Part shown: piece by piece, positions 33,048-41,304 of the stretch
Layout of the letters: each line of letters begins with the position of its first letter
How positions within the stretch are numbered: the first letter of the stretch is position 1
Origin: Actinobacteria bacterium OV450
Lineage (GTDB): Bacteria; Actinomycetota; Actinomycetes; Streptomycetales; Streptomycetaceae
Assembly: GCA_001298555.1 (NCBI GenBank)
Contig: LJCW01000365.1
Coordinates: 1-46,783, forward strand
Length of the DNA stretch: 46,783 bases
Direction of reading: 5' to 3'
Made by a program: the position numbers and the translations under genes
The notes under the pieces: model-generated
What the model was told of the DNA's origin: nothing
What the model saw: only the letters and a program-made list of their open reading frames with translations
Database searches by the model: none

Positions 33048-34454
33048 TCACGCCTTCGGCGCCCGGATCTCGCGCACCCACGCCACCACCAGCACGGCGG
33101 CAGCCGCGCCCGCGGACCACAGCAGCTGCGGCCGCGCCGAGTCGTCGAACAGCATCAGCACCAGCACCGCCGCCATGCCGAGCAGCGCCGTCCACGTCAG
33201 GTACGGGAAGCACCACATCCGCAGCGTGAGGCGCTCCGGCATGTCCCGCTCCAGCATGCGGCGCAGCCTCAGCTGCGAGACCGCGATCAGCGCCCACACG
33301 AACAGCAGCACCGCGCCGACCGCGTTGAGCATGTAGAGGAAGACCGTGTCCGGCCACAGCAGGTTCAGCACCACCGACACGAATCCGAAGGCCACCGAGG
33401 CGAACACGGCCCGCCGCGGCACCCCGCCGCCGGACACCTTCAGCAGCGCCCCGGGCGCCTCGCCGCGCTCGGCCAGCGAGAACACCATGCGCGAGGACCC
33501 GTACAGGTTGGCGTTGAGCGCGGAGAGCAGCGCCACGAACACCACGATGTTCATGATCTGGCCGGCCGCCGGGATCCCGATCGAGTCCAGGACCGCCACG
33601 TACGGGCTCTGCCCCGGCTCCAGCGAGTCCCACGGCAGCAGGGTCACGATGACCAGCATCGAGCCGACGTAGAAGAAGAGGATGCGCCACACCGCGCTGC
33701 GCACCGCGCGGGCCACGGACTTGGCCGGGTCGTCGGACTCGGCGGCCGCGATGGTGACGACCTCCAGGCCGCCGAAGGCGAAGATGACGGCGAGCATGCC
33801 GGCGACCACCCCGCCGAAGCCCTCGGGGAAGAAGCCGCCGTGGCCGGTGAGGTTGGCCATGCCGACCGGATCGGTGTCGGGGAGCAGGCCGAAGACGGCG
33901 AGGGTGCCGAGGACCAGGAACAGGACGATCGCGCCGACCTTGAGGGCCGCGAACCAGAACTCGAACTCGCCGAAGTTCTTCACGGCGGCCAGGTTGCTCA
34001 CGGTGAAGACCACCATGAAGATCAGCACCCACACCCACTGGTCCACGGCGGGCAGCCAGCCGTTCGCGATCTTCGCTGCGCCGGTGGCCTCCACCGCCAG
34101 CACCACGACCAGCAGGAACCAGTAGAGCCAGCCCGCCGAGAAGCCGGCCCAGCGGCCCAGCGCCCGCTCCGCGTACACGGAGAACGACCCGGAGGCGGGC
34201 ATCGCCGCCGACATCTCGCCGAGCGCACGCATCACCAGCATGGCCAGGGCGCCCGCGAGCAGGTAGGAGCAGATGATCGCGGGCCCGGCGATGCCGATGC
34301 CGGCGCCGGAGCCGACGAACAGCCCGGCGCCGATCACGCCGCCGAGGCCCAGCATGGTCAGGTGGCGCTGCTTGAGGCTGTGGCTGAGGGGTTCCACCGG
34401 CAGGTCGGGACCGACGGGGCCGGTTGGAGGAGTGGTGGGCAAGCGGTCGCGCAT
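33048..34454 (-). CDS. Amino acid permease 2 (APC superfamily, AAT type)
   Basis: This 468-residue, 12-helix amino acid importer is clearly paralogous to permeases 1 and 3, with GGVIGAGLFVGSG in helix 1, EFEFWFAALKVGAI in the middle and MWCFPYLTW near the end. It lies directly upstream of permease 1 on the same strand but is separated by a hairpin and by the inverted operator pair, so the two are probably transcribed separately. ATG at 34454 lacks a clear ribosome site. A degenerate relative of the GTCCGTT element (ATCCG-N5-AACGGAC, two bases too long) lies at 34545-34561. The substrate is unknown. Confidence 0.91.
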   Translation of the reverse strand: MRDRLPTTPPTGPVGPDLPVEPLSHSLKQRHLTMLGLGGVIGAGLFVGSGAGIGIAGPAIICSYLLAGALAMLVMRALGEMSAAMPASGSFSVYAERALGRWAGFSAGWLYWFLLVVVLAVEATGAAKIANGWLPAVDQWVWVLIFMVVFTVSNLAAVKNFGEFEFWFAALKVGAIVLFLVLGTLAVFGLLPDTDPVGMANLTGHGGFFPEGFGGVVAGMLAVIFAFGGLEVVTIAAAESDDPAKSVARAVRSAVWRILFFYVGSMLVIVTLLPWDSLEPGQSPYVAVLDSIGIPAAGQIMNIVVFVALLSALNANLYGSSRMVFSLAERGEAPGALLKVSGGGVPRRAVFASVAFGFVSVVLNLLWPDTVFLYMLNAVGAVLLFVWALIAVSQLRLRRMLERDMPERLTLRMWCFPYLTWTALLGMAAVLVLMLFDDSARPQLLWSAGAAAAVLVVAWVREIRAPKA

Positions 34455-34739
34455 GAGTGGATGCTCGTACTCTCGTGCTCGGCAGCGGCGGTGGGGGCTC
34501 CGCATTGGATTGGCGGGACCCTACAGTCTCGCCGGACGGCGCCCATCCGCGCAAAACGGACGTGTTGTCTGAATCTGGCTCGTGACGCGGATCACTCCCT
34601 CTCAGGTGTGAACCGGCCCCTTTGTGCACTCCCCACCAAACCGGTGAGTAGGGCTTTGTCCCGGCCGGAGGCGGGGCGGCGCGCGGCCGCGCACTAGCGT
34701 CGGTGATCGTCCCGTCACCCTCACTCCGCGGAGCCTCCG
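34455..34739. other. Divergent promoter region between permease 2 and bioY
   Basis: A 285-bp spacer. The only elements I can suggest are TAGCGT at 34695-34700 as a -10 box for bioY and a degenerate operator-like sequence at 34545-34561. I see no gene. Confidence 0.35.
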
Positions 34740-35321
34740 ATGAGCACTGCTTCCGTCTCCTTCCGCCCCGGCGCCGTCCTCGCCGACCTGCTGCCCGCGA
34801 GCCGCGTCCGCGACATCGCGCTCGTCGTCGGCGGAGCCGCGCTGACCGGCCTCGCCGCGCAGGTCTCCGTGCCCGTCCCCGGTTCCCCGGTCCCGGTCAC
34901 GGGCCAGACCTTCGCGGCCCTGCTGGTGGGCACCGCGTTCGGCGCCCGCCGCGGCTTCCTCTCGCTCGCCCTCTACGCGCTCGCCGGCATGGCGGGCATG
35001 CCGTGGTTCGCGGGCGGCACCTCCGGCGCGGGCGGCGCCTCCTTCGGCTACGTCCTCGGCATGCTGCTCGCCGCCACCGTCGTGGGCGCCCTGGCCCGCC
35101 GTGGCGCCGACCGTTCCGTCCTCCGTACGGCGGGCACGATGGTGCTGGGCTCCGCCCTGATCTACGCGGTCGGCGTTCCGTACCTGGCGCTGTCGACCGG
35201 GATGTCCTTTGGTGCGGCCGTCGCGGCGGGCCTGACCCCGTTCCTGATCGGCGACGCGCTCAAGGCGGCGCTGGCGATGGGCCTGCTGCCCGCGACCTGG
35301 AAGCTCGTCGGCCGCAAGTAG
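34740..35321 (+). CDS. bioY: BioY, biotin uptake S-component
   Basis: This 193-residue membrane protein should bind biotin and bring it into the cell as the substrate-specific part of an ECF transporter. Five to six hydrophobic helices and the conserved VPVPGSPVPVTGQTFAALLVG, then GARRGFLSLALYALAG and GGASFGYVLGM, identify BioY. No bioM or bioN lies nearby, so it must use an unlinked energising module or act alone, as reported for some BioY proteins. ATG at 34740 has GCGGAG upstream. It is divergent from permease 2 and convergent with permease 3, interrupting the permease cluster. No BirA- or BioQ-type operator was recognised. Confidence 0.93.
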   Translation: MSTASVSFRPGAVLADLLPASRVRDIALVVGGAALTGLAAQVSVPVPGSPVPVTGQTFAALLVGTAFGARRGFLSLALYALAGMAGMPWFAGGTSGAGGASFGYVLGMLLAATVVGALARRGADRSVLRTAGTMVLGSALIYAVGVPYLALSTGMSFGAAVAAGLTPFLIGDALKAALAMGLLPATWKLVGRK

Positions 35322-35368
35322 CCCCGTACGGCCGCGGCGGCGCGCAGGTGCGCGGCCCGCGGCAGCAA

Positions 35369-35411
35369 GCACGGCAGCCCCGGACCACGTGGTGGTCCGG
35401 GGCTGCCGTGC
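35369..35411. terminator. Bidirectional terminator between bioY and permease 3
   Basis: A perfect 20-bp stem (35369-35388 with 35392-35411) with a 3-base loop. Confidence 0.92.
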
Positions 35412-35419
35412 ATCGTGGC

Positions 35420-36853
35420 CTAGGCGCGTGCGGCGGCCTTGCGGCGCACGTCGCGCACCACGCCGATGACCAGCACGACGGCGGCGACCAGCAGCGACAG
35501 CATGACCGTCTCGCGGTTGTCCTTGTCGTAGACCATGTAGCCCAGGACGAAGGTGATCATCGCGGCGGTGGCCCACGTCAGGTACGGGAAGAGCCACATC
35601 TTGACCGTGAGCTTCTCCGGCGCCTCGCGCACCAGGATCTTGCGCATCCGCAGCTGGGTCAGGCAGATGACCAGCCACACGAAGAGCGCGATCGCACCCG
35701 AGGAGTTCAGCAGGAAGCTGAAGACCGTGTCCGGGGAGGTGTAGTTGAAGTAGACGGCGGCGAAGCCGAAGACCACCGAGCCCAGGATCGCGGCGGTGGG
35801 CACGCCCCTCTTGTTGACCTTGGCGAAGACCTTGGGCGCGTCACCGCGCTCGCCCAGCGAGAACGCCATGCGGGAGGCCGTGTACATGCCCGAGTTCAGG
35901 CAGGACAGCACGGCGGTCAGGACGATCACGTTCATGATCTGGCCGGCGTGCGCGATGCCGATCGAGTCCAGGGCGGCGACGTACGAGCCCTTCTCGACGA
36001 TCGACTTGTCGTTCCACGGCAGCAGGGTGAGGACGATGAAGATCGAGCCCAGGTAGAAGACGCCGATGCGCCAGATCACCGAGTTGGTGGCCTTGGTGAC
36101 CGCGCGGCGCGGGTCCTCGGACTCACCGGCCGCCAGGGTGACGATCTCGCTGCCCATGAAGGAGAAGACGACCATCAGCACACCGGTGAGGATGGAGCCC
36201 CAGCCGTTCGGCATGAATCCGCCGGCGTCGGTGAGGTGGGCGAAGCCCGCACCCGGGTTGTCCGAACCCGGCAGCACGCCGAAGACGGCGAGCATGCCGA
36301 CGATGACGAAGGCGCCGATGGCGACGACCTTGATGCCGGCGAACCAGAACTCGAACTCGCCGTAGGAGGAGACGGAGCCGAGGTTGGTGATCGTCAGGAC
36401 CACCATCACGATCAGGGCCCAGCCCCACTGCGGGACGGCCGGGACCCAGCCCTCGAGGATCTTCGCACCGGCGGTCGCCTCCACGGCGAGCACGACGACC
36501 CAGAAGAACCAGTACAGCCAGCCGATGGAGAAGCCGGCCCAGCGGCCGAGCGCGCGGTCGGCGTACGCGGAGAAGGAGCCGGAGTTCGGGCTGGCGGCCG
36601 CCATCTCGCCCAGCATCCGCATCACGAAGACGACCATGGCGCCGACGAGGAGGTACGAGATCAGGATGGCGGGGCCGGCCTTGGCGATACCGCCACCGGA
36701 GCCGACGAAGAGGCCGGCGCCGATGACGCCGCCAATGGCGATCATGGACAGGTGGCGGTTCTTGAGACCGGCCTTCAGACCGTCTGAGGGCTGCGTGTCG
36801 CCGGAGTTACCGGACGGGTCGCCTGCCTTCTGAAGGGTCGTCGTGGAGCTCAT
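35420..36853 (-). CDS. Amino acid permease 3 (APC superfamily, AAT type)
   Basis: This 477-residue, 12-helix amino acid importer is a paralogue of permeases 1 and 2, with GGVIGAGLFVGSGGGIAKAGP in two adjoining segments of helix 1, EFEFWFAGIKVVAIGAF in the middle and MWLFPYLTW near the end. The N-terminal ~38 residues are polar. It uses more AAG and less extreme codons than its two neighbours, which may reflect higher expression. ATG at 36853 has AAGGA eight bases upstream, a better start than in the other two. A 220-bp spacer with an AT-rich patch near 36990-37020 separates it from the divergent rpiB. The substrate is unknown. Confidence 0.92.
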   Translation of the reverse strand: MSSTTTLQKAGDPSGNSGDTQPSDGLKAGLKNRHLSMIAIGGVIGAGLFVGSGGGIAKAGPAILISYLLVGAMVVFVMRMLGEMAAASPNSGSFSAYADRALGRWAGFSIGWLYWFFWVVVLAVEATAGAKILEGWVPAVPQWGWALIVMVVLTITNLGSVSSYGEFEFWFAGIKVVAIGAFVIVGMLAVFGVLPGSDNPGAGFAHLTDAGGFMPNGWGSILTGVLMVVFSFMGSEIVTLAAGESEDPRRAVTKATNSVIWRIGVFYLGSIFIVLTLLPWNDKSIVEKGSYVAALDSIGIAHAGQIMNVIVLTAVLSCLNSGMYTASRMAFSLGERGDAPKVFAKVNKRGVPTAAILGSVVFGFAAVYFNYTSPDTVFSFLLNSSGAIALFVWLVICLTQLRMRKILVREAPEKLTVKMWLFPYLTWATAAMITFVLGYMVYDKDNRETVMLSLLVAAVVLVIGVVRDVRRKAAARA

Positions 36854-37073
36854 GGACGGATCCTTAGGTTCTCGGGTTGCGAGCCCGGGCATTCAAACCT
36901 GAGATGAACGCAGGACGGAAGACCTCAGTCCGGATCGTTGCTTTAGGACGAACGTCCAGGACCCTGGTGCCGCCCTGTCCCATCTGCGTTCTTTGGGTTT
37001 ACTTGAGCTTTAGAAGTGACTTACGCGACACCCTGCCGCGGTCCGCGGGGGGTGCCCGTGCCACACTCGTGCC

Positions 37074-37559
37074 ATGCGCGTGTACCTCGGATCCGACCAT
37101 GCCGGCTTTGAGCTCAAGAACCACCTGGTGGACTGGCTCAAGAACAACGGCCACGAGCCCGTCGACTGCGGGCCCCACATCTACGACGCGGTGGACGACT
37201 ACCCGCCGTTCTGCCTGCGCGCCGCGGAGAAGACCGCCGCGGACGCCGACAGCCTCGGCATCGTCATCGGCGGCTCCGGCAACGGGGAGCAGATCGCCGC
37301 GAACAAGGTCAAGGGCGTCCGCGCCATCCTGGCCTGGAGCGTCGAGACCGCGAAGCTCGGCCGTGAGCACAACAACGCCAACGTGATCTCCGTCGGCGGC
37401 CGGATGCACACGCAGGACGAGGCCGTCTCCTTCATCGAGGCCTTCCTCGCGACCCCGTACTCCGGCGAGGAGCGCCACACCCGCCGCATCGAGATGCTCT
37501 CCGCGTACGAGCAGACCGGCGAGCTCCCCCCGATCCCGGCCCACCACCCGCAGGGCTGA
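37074..37559 (+). CDS. rpiB: Ribose-5-phosphate isomerase B
   Basis: The enzyme interconverts ribose 5-phosphate and ribulose 5-phosphate in the pentose phosphate pathway. The 161 residues include Asp8-His9 in GSDHAGFELK, the phosphate/anion loop GGSGNGEQIAANK, and Glu72 at the catalytic base position. Glu there (rather than the Cys of the E. coli enzyme) is the actinobacterial type known from M. tuberculosis. No ribosome site precedes ATG 37074; CACACT six bases upstream may be a weak -10 box of a leaderless transcript. It is followed by a hairpin and then a DNA glycosylase gene on the same strand. Confidence 0.93.
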   Translation: MRVYLGSDHAGFELKNHLVDWLKNNGHEPVDCGPHIYDAVDDYPPFCLRAAEKTAADADSLGIVIGGSGNGEQIAANKVKGVRAILAWSVETAKLGREHNNANVISVGGRMHTQDEAVSFIEAFLATPYSGEERHTRRIEMLSAYEQTGELPPIPAHHPQG

Positions 37560-37570
37560 CCTTCCGCTTC

Positions 37571-37601
37571 GCCGTGCCGCCGGAGCCCCCGGCGGCACGG
37601 C
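37571..37601 (+). terminator. Hairpin after rpiB
   Basis: A perfect 13-bp stem (37571-37583 with 37589-37601) and a 5-base loop lie between rpiB and the glycosylase gene. They should at least attenuate read-through. Confidence 0.8.
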
Positions 37602-37626
37602 CGTTTCCAGACGTAGGAGCAGTGCC

Positions 37627-38433
37627 GTGCCCGAGGGGCATACGATCCACCGCCTCGCCCAGGACCACACCGAGCGCTTCGCCGGACGGCCGGTCCGGGT
37701 GAGCAGCCCGCAGGGCCGGTTCGCGGAGAGCGCCGCCCTGCTCGACGGCCGGCACCTGGAGAGCGCCGAGGCGCACGGCAAGCACCTCTTCCTGGAACTC
37801 GGCGATGCCTGGATCCACATCCACCTCGGGCTGTTCGGCAAGCTCGGCTTCGGCCCCGCACCGGCGCCCCCGGCCACCGACACGGTCCGGCTGCGCCTGC
37901 TCAACCCGGAACACTGGGCCGACCTGCGGGGCCCCACCGCCTGCGCCCTGATCGGCGAAGCCGAGAAGAAGGCGATACACGAACGGCTCGGCCCCGACCC
38001 GCTGCGCCCGGCCGACGACCCGGACCGCGCCTGGAAGCGGATCTCCCGCTCCCGCACCACCGTCGCCGCGCTGCTGATGGACCAGAAGGTGATCGCGGGC
38101 GTCGGCAACGTCTACCGGGCCGAGGTGCTCTTCCGGCACGGCATCGACCCGTACCGGCTGGGCAAGGACCTCACGCGCGGCGAATGGGACGCCCTGTGGG
38201 CCGACCTGGCGGTGCTCATGCGCGAGGGCGTGCGGAACAACCGGATCGACACCGTCCGCGACGAGCACCTGCCCGGGGCGATGGGCCGCCCGCCCCGCGT
38301 GGACGACCACGGCGGCGAGGTGTACGTGTACCGCAGGGCGAACATGCCGTGCCACATCTGCGGGACCGAGGTCCGCACCGCCGGCCTCGCGGCCCGCAAC
38401 CTCTTCTGGTGCCCGACCTGCCAACAGCGCTAG
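37627..38433 (+). CDS. nei: Fpg/Nei-family DNA glycosylase/AP lyase
   Basis: This 268-residue base-excision repair enzyme removes oxidised bases. It starts MPEGHTIHR, giving the N-terminal Pro nucleophile and Glu3; Lys52 is the conserved phosphate-contact lysine. The helix-two-turn-helix lies in VIAGVGNVYRAEVLFRHGIDP and a zinc finger closes the protein (CHIC then CPTC). The sequence is of the Nei type (EGHTIHR) rather than MutM. GTG at 37627 has AGGAG eight bases upstream. It probably shares some transcription with rpiB despite the hairpin between them. Confidence 0.93.
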   Translation: MPEGHTIHRLAQDHTERFAGRPVRVSSPQGRFAESAALLDGRHLESAEAHGKHLFLELGDAWIHIHLGLFGKLGFGPAPAPPATDTVRLRLLNPEHWADLRGPTACALIGEAEKKAIHERLGPDPLRPADDPDRAWKRISRSRTTVAALLMDQKVIAGVGNVYRAEVLFRHGIDPYRLGKDLTRGEWDALWADLAVLMREGVRNNRIDTVRDEHLPGAMGRPPRVDDHGGEVYVYRRANMPCHICGTEVRTAGLAARNLFWCPTCQQR

Positions 38434-38462
38434 CCGCGGGGAACGCGACGGCCCGGCCGTGA

Positions 38463-38494
38463 CCCGGCCCCGTCTCCGGGAGGCCGGGGCCGGG
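38463..38494. terminator. Terminator between nei and the acetyltransferase gene
   Basis: CCCGGCCCCG at 38463-38472 pairs with 38485-38494 around a 12-base loop, between two converging genes. Confidence 0.65.
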
Positions 38495-38540
38495 CCGCGG
38501 CCGGGGGAGGCCGACCGGGGGAGGCCGGCCGCGGGTTCGG

Positions 38541-39776
38541 CTAAAAGCCGTGGGGGAGCCAGGGGGAGACGTCGGACGCGAAGGCCCGCGAGGCCGCCGT
38601 CAGGGCGCCCGGGCCCAGCTCGCGCACCCGGCCGGCCGCCGCCAGCGAGCTCAGGGTGATCCCGCCGAGGTACGCCGAGCCCAGTTCCCGGACCGACAGC
38701 TCCAGCTCCGCCGGGTCCGCGGTCCGCGTACAGCGGGCGTCGCCCCGTCCGTCCGAGACGAGCCGCCACCGGCCCTCGTTCCACGGGCAGAACGCGTCCT
38801 CGACCTCCATCACCACGTCCAGCGGGCCCGCGTACGTCCGTGCCTCCAGGGCCGCCGGCAGGTCCACCAGCCTCAGGTGCAGGGAGTCACGCGGGCTCGG
38901 CCGCGACCGCCTGATGTCGCTGACCAGGTGGAGCAGCGGATCGTCCACCGGCCGCCTGCCCGCCCGTACCGTGGACGTCAGGTCGAGCTCGAAGAGGTAG
39001 CGCCACAGCGCGGCCGTCACCGCCGGGTCCAGCGCGTCGAGATCGGCCACCTCGACCTTGCCCTCCGGGCCCTGCGGCTCCCAGTCGGCCCTGACCCGGT
39101 AGCGGGCGTACCCGGCCACCTCGCCGTCCGCCCGCTCCGCCACCACGCACTTCAGCGGCGAAGCGCCCTCGCGCGCCGCCTCCGGGTCCAGCACCGCCAA
39201 CTGCTCCCACCCGGGCTGCCGCGCCGGCATGCCGGGCCGCCGCGCGACCAGCTGCGCGTACACCTGCTCGCAGTCCGGCAGCGCCTTCTGCGGATCGACG
39301 AGCCGCAGCCGGACCTCGTCCGTCCCCGGCGGCAGCGAGAGCCGGACGCGCGTGGTGTCGACGGTCACGGACAGCGCGTACGTCGCCGTGCCGTAGCCGA
39401 AACGCCCGTAGATCGCCGGCTCCGAGGCCGTCAGCACGGCGAGCGGCTCGCCACCCGCCCGGACGTCGTCCAGCTGACGGCGCATCATCGACGTGAGCAC
39501 CCCGCGCCGACGGTGCGTGGGCGCGACCCCCACCATCGTGACCCCGGCGGCCGGCACCAGTGCCCCGCCCGGCACCGACAGGCGGAAGGAGAAGGCGCCG
39601 GCCGAGCCGACACAGGTACCGCCGTCCCAGACGCCCAGCGAGCGCCCGGGTTCCGTCAGGGACCGGTAGAGATCTCTCTCCTGGCGGGATTCCGGCACCC
39701 CGCCGAACGCCAGTTCCAGGTGGTCGTACCAGACATCCCACTCATCAGCCTGCAATACGCGCATCTCAAGAGCCAT
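38541..39776 (-). CDS. Eis-like GNAT N-acetyltransferase
   Basis: This 411-residue protein has the three-part architecture of Eis: an N-terminal GNAT domain (about residues 5-140, with acetyl-CoA loop VAPTHRRRGVLTSMM), a second GNAT-like domain, and a C-terminal SCP2-like domain (about 300-411). Like Eis it ends in Phe, whose carboxylate serves as part of the active site in M. tuberculosis Eis. Eis acetylates amines such as aminoglycosides and lysine side chains; the natural substrate here is unknown. ATG at 39776 has AAGGAT six bases upstream. It is divergent from the PP2C gene with about 120-145 bp between them. Confidence 0.9.
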   Translation of the reverse strand: MALEMRVLQADEWDVWYDHLELAFGGVPESRQERDLYRSLTEPGRSLGVWDGGTCVGSAGAFSFRLSVPGGALVPAAGVTMVGVAPTHRRRGVLTSMMRRQLDDVRAGGEPLAVLTASEPAIYGRFGYGTATYALSVTVDTTRVRLSLPPGTDEVRLRLVDPQKALPDCEQVYAQLVARRPGMPARQPGWEQLAVLDPEAAREGASPLKCVVAERADGEVAGYARYRVRADWEPQGPEGKVEVADLDALDPAVTAALWRYLFELDLTSTVRAGRRPVDDPLLHLVSDIRRSRPSPRDSLHLRLVDLPAALEARTYAGPLDVVMEVEDAFCPWNEGRWRLVSDGRGDARCTRTADPAELELSVRELGSAYLGGITLSSLAAAGRVRELGPGALTAASRAFASDVSPWLPHGF

Positions 39777-39920
39777 ACGGCCATCCTTACCAGGGCATTC
39801 CGTCACAGTCGACGGATTTTCGACCAGCCGGAAGCCCCGGGTCCGGGGGTCCCCCTGCGCGCGCACAGTCATGATGGATAAGGTCCCGGAGCAATGGCCG
39901 GAGCACGCAGGGAATCGCTC

Positions 39921-41036
39921 ATGGCCCGGTCGCGCATGCTGTCGCACCGGGCCCGCACCACGCTGCGCAAATCCGCCGTGGACTACTTCCGCGGCGACGC
40001 CTCCGACTGGCTGGCCTTCGCCGGACTCCTCCTGACCGTGCCCGCGATCGCCTGCGGCACGCTCATGCTGCCCGTCTGGTTCTCGCCGTCCGCCCTCGTC
40101 CTGCCGATCGTCGCCGGCGGCCTGCTGCTGCGCCCCGCGAGCCTGCTCGCCCTGTACGCGGCCTCCGCGGCGGCCCTCATCGTCGAAGCCCTGGTCCTCG
40201 GGCCGTACACCCAGGGCCCGGCGCGGGTCACCCCGGGCACGGTCCTGGTCGTGGCCGCCTGCGGTTTCTTCGGACTCGCCATCGCACAGTTCCGCAGCCG
40301 CGTCGGCGTGCCCTGGCGGCGCGGCGGCACCATGCTCTTCGACCTCCGTGAACGCATCCGGGTCCAGAGCAAGCTGCCCGCCCTGCCGCGCGGCTGGCAC
40401 CGCGAGATGGCCCTGCGCCCGGCCGGGGGCCAGTCCTTCTCCGGCGACTTCGTCGTCGCCGCCCGCACGAACGGCGGCCGCACCCTGGAGATCGTCCTGA
40501 CCGACGTCTCCGGCAAGGGCATGGAGGCCGGCTCCCGTGCACTGCTGCTGTCCGGCGCGTTCGGCGGCCTGCTCGGCGCCCTGCCCCCGCACGGCTTCCT
40601 GCCCGCCGCCAACGGCTACCTGCTCCGCCAGGACTGGGACGAGGGCTTCGCCACCTCCATCCACCTCGTCCTGGACCTGGAGACCGGCGACTACGAACTC
40701 CTCTCCGCCGGCCACCTGCCCGCCCTCCAGCTCTCCGCGGGCACCGGCCGCTGGCAGGAGAAGTCCGGCGAGGGCCCGCTGCTCGGCGTGTACGACGGCG
40801 CCGAGTTCGAACCCGCCCGCGGCAACCTCCGCCGCGGCGACGTCCTCATGCTCTTCACGGACGGCCTGGTCGAAACCGCCGACCGCGACATCAGCGAGGG
40901 CATCGACCGGCTCACCGGCGAAGCCGACCGCTACGTCGCCGCCGGCTGGGAGGGTGCCGCCTGGCACCTGATCGAAAAGGTCGCCAAGGACGTCAACGAC
41001 GACCGGGCCCTGCTGCTCATCCGCCGTTCGCCGTGA
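39921..41036 (+). CDS. Membrane-anchored PP2C/SpoIIE-type serine phosphatase
   Basis: The 371-residue protein has several N-terminal transmembrane helices (within about residues 25-125) and a cytosolic PPM/SpoIIE phosphatase domain (about 150-371). Metal-binding motifs are intact: FSGDFVVA, TDVSGKGMEAGSRALL, LFTDGLVE and the last DDRALLL. Family members in streptomycetes often dephosphorylate anti-anti-sigma factors; no sigma, anti-sigma or STAS gene is adjacent, so the partner is unlinked. I start at ATG 39921, which has AGGGAA six bases upstream. ATG 39894 in the same frame would add nine residues, but its GGAG is only two bases away. There is no PAS or GAF sensor domain. Confidence 0.9.
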   Translation: MARSRMLSHRARTTLRKSAVDYFRGDASDWLAFAGLLLTVPAIACGTLMLPVWFSPSALVLPIVAGGLLLRPASLLALYAASAAALIVEALVLGPYTQGPARVTPGTVLVVAACGFFGLAIAQFRSRVGVPWRRGGTMLFDLRERIRVQSKLPALPRGWHREMALRPAGGQSFSGDFVVAARTNGGRTLEIVLTDVSGKGMEAGSRALLLSGAFGGLLGALPPHGFLPAANGYLLRQDWDEGFATSIHLVLDLETGDYELLSAGHLPALQLSAGTGRWQEKSGEGPLLGVYDGAEFEPARGNLRRGDVLMLFTDGLVETADRDISEGIDRLTGEADRYVAAGWEGAAWHLIEKVAKDVNDDRALLLIRRSP

Positions 41037-41049
41037 GTCGCCGACGAGC

Positions 41050-41082
41050 CGTCGGCGGACCCGTCGGCGGACCCGTCGGCGG
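41050..41082. repeat. 12-bp tandem repeat
   Basis: About 2.7 copies of CGTCGGCGGACC follow the phosphatase stop codon. Confidence 0.7.
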
Positions 41083-41203
41083 CCTGTGGGCGGGCCTGCG
41101 AACGGACCCGCCAGGGGGTCCGGGGCGGGGTCTGCGAGCGGAGCCGTAAGCGGACTGTCAGTGGCCGATGGCAGCATCGCAGGGCGCTGCCGGCCGCCGG
41201 GCG

Positions 41204-41273
41204 CAAACACCTTTGTGTTTGGGGCGAACGCGGTGCAGACTGATCGCCGTTGAATCATTCGAACGGGTTCAAC
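41204..41273 (+). promoter_or_regulatory. Two inverted repeats upstream of the lectin gene
   Basis: CAAACAC-CTTT-GTGTTTG (41204-41221) is a perfect 7-bp inverted repeat. GTTGAA (41249-41254) and TTCAAC (41268-41273) form a second, with ATTCGAAC between them. They are AT-rich in a GC-rich spacer and lie 32-100 bases before the start codon. Their regulators are unknown. Confidence 0.4.
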
Positions 41274-41304
41274 TTTTTTCATGCCACTTCTGTGGGGGGA
41301 CCGT

